Assembly (NCBI GenBank): GCA_052389895.1
Contig: JBQTHM010000009.1
Coordinates: 1-31,876, forward strand
DNA length: 31,876 nt
Origin: CAVVXX01 sp052389895
GTDB taxonomy: Bacteria; Pseudomonadota; Alphaproteobacteria; Micropepsales; Micropepsaceae
Direction: 5' to 3'
Shown here: positions 31,506 through 31,876 of the stretch, piece by piece
Layout: each line of letters begins with the position of its first letter
How positions within the stretch are numbered: position 1 is the stretch's first letter
Translations under genes and position numbers: made by a program
The notes under the pieces: model-generated
What the model was told of the DNA's origin: nothing
Database searches by the model: none
What the model saw: only the letters and a program-made list of their open reading frames with translations

Positions 31506-31876
31506 GACGCCATACCATTTTACCGCGTAATGCAGCGCTGCCGCGCATCCAGCCGGTTCCGTCTTCCCTGGTGTCACGGTCACGCTTTTCGCGCCGGAAC
31601 CGCTCACGAAAAAATTTTTCGGGATTTCAAGACCCCCCGTGAAAATGAACGGAGCGGGGATAACTTCGCACGCACGTGGACAATTCCCGCGAACGCGCTT
31701 GCTTTCCGGATGAATGCCGCGGGGATAACTACCCAAAAAATAAATTTGGCGGGGGTCTTGCAGCGCGGCGCTGCTCACACCAAATCTCTTATATTCGCAA
31801 ACAGTGCGCACGGCGCGAGGCCCGGAAAGGGCTCCGCGCCGTTCGTCGTTCTGGGCGCTCCCTTCAACAGAGAATC
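31506..31876. promoter_or_regulatory. Gene-free terminal region with repeats and hairpins
   Basis: 371 nt without a credible gene on either strand. Present are an inverted repeat CGGTTCCG/CGGAACCG (31554-31561, 31595-31602), an AT palindrome CGAAAAAATTTTTCG (31607-31621), a 12-nt direct repeat GCGGGGATAACT (31654-31665 and 31719-31730) inside a longer 21-nt match, CGTGGACAA between them (about 31675-31683), an AT-rich block near 31735-31748 and a 13-bp hairpin (31811-31841). A downstream gene probably starts just outside the window. Confidence 0.5.
31811..31841 (+). promoter_or_regulatory. Strong hairpin near the window end
   Basis: CGGCGCGAGGCCC-GGAAA-GGGCTCCGCGCCG forms a 13-bp stem with one mismatch and one wobble around a GGAAA loop. 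No T-run follows (GTTCGTCGTT). It may be a leader structure for a gene beyond the edge. Confidence 0.5.

Overview
The window is GC-rich chromosomal DNA of an alphaproteobacterium. The evidence is a Caulobacter-style tad/cpa pilus locus, a BtaA/BtaB betaine-lipid pair, OmpA proteins with alphaproteobacterial-type proline linkers, and a CysN-CysC fusion. I cannot fix the order or genus from sequence alone. No rRNA, tRNA or CRISPR array was seen.

Positions 1-4517 are an accessory, scarred region. An IS3-family element (only its orfA start and terminal end are in the window) sits inside the 3' part of an IS1595-type transposase. Next come a tight minus-strand operon of three unrecognised genes (517-2436), including one with a possible Mrr/EVE-like N-terminal domain and a hydrophobic segment. 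A structured non-coding stretch, a broken ankyrin-repeat gene and the 3' end of a REP-associated tyrosine transposase follow. The region ends with a HEPN/MNT toxin-antitoxin-like pair (3388-4423). That pair is bracketed by two diverged copies of the last ~85 bp of tadC and has two matching palindromes around its own start, probably an autoregulatory operator.

Positions 4518-18674 are the Tad pilus locus, almost all on the minus strand. From promoter-distal to promoter-proximal it runs tadC, tadB, cpaF/tadA, cpaE/tadZ, cpaD, cpaC secretin, cpaB, prepilin peptidase cpaA and two flp pilin genes. After two plus-strand genes (an ICMT-like membrane methyltransferase and a secreted orphan pilus-assembly N-terminal domain) the minus strand carries a GT87-type membrane glycosyltransferase and the TadE, TadF/E and TadG minor-pilin genes. 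Together these encode pilin, processing, motor, platform, outer-membrane channel and tip or minor components. The methyltransferase and glycosyltransferase suggest, without proving, extra modification of pilus or envelope.

Positions 18807-31505 are housekeeping and envelope genes: a TesB acyl-CoA thioesterase; btaA-btaB (overlapping GTGA) for diacylglyceryl-trimethylhomoserine lipid; two tandem OmpA-like porins each with its own terminator; a secreted protein of unknown function; a tryptophan 2,3-dioxygenase gene broken by a +1 frameshift; cysD-cysNC (sulfate activation) followed by asd; a lipoprotein with an Ala/Pro-rich tail; and a small membrane protein. The last 371 bases hold no gene but contain direct repeats, an AT palindrome and a strong hairpin, and look regulatory or replication-related.
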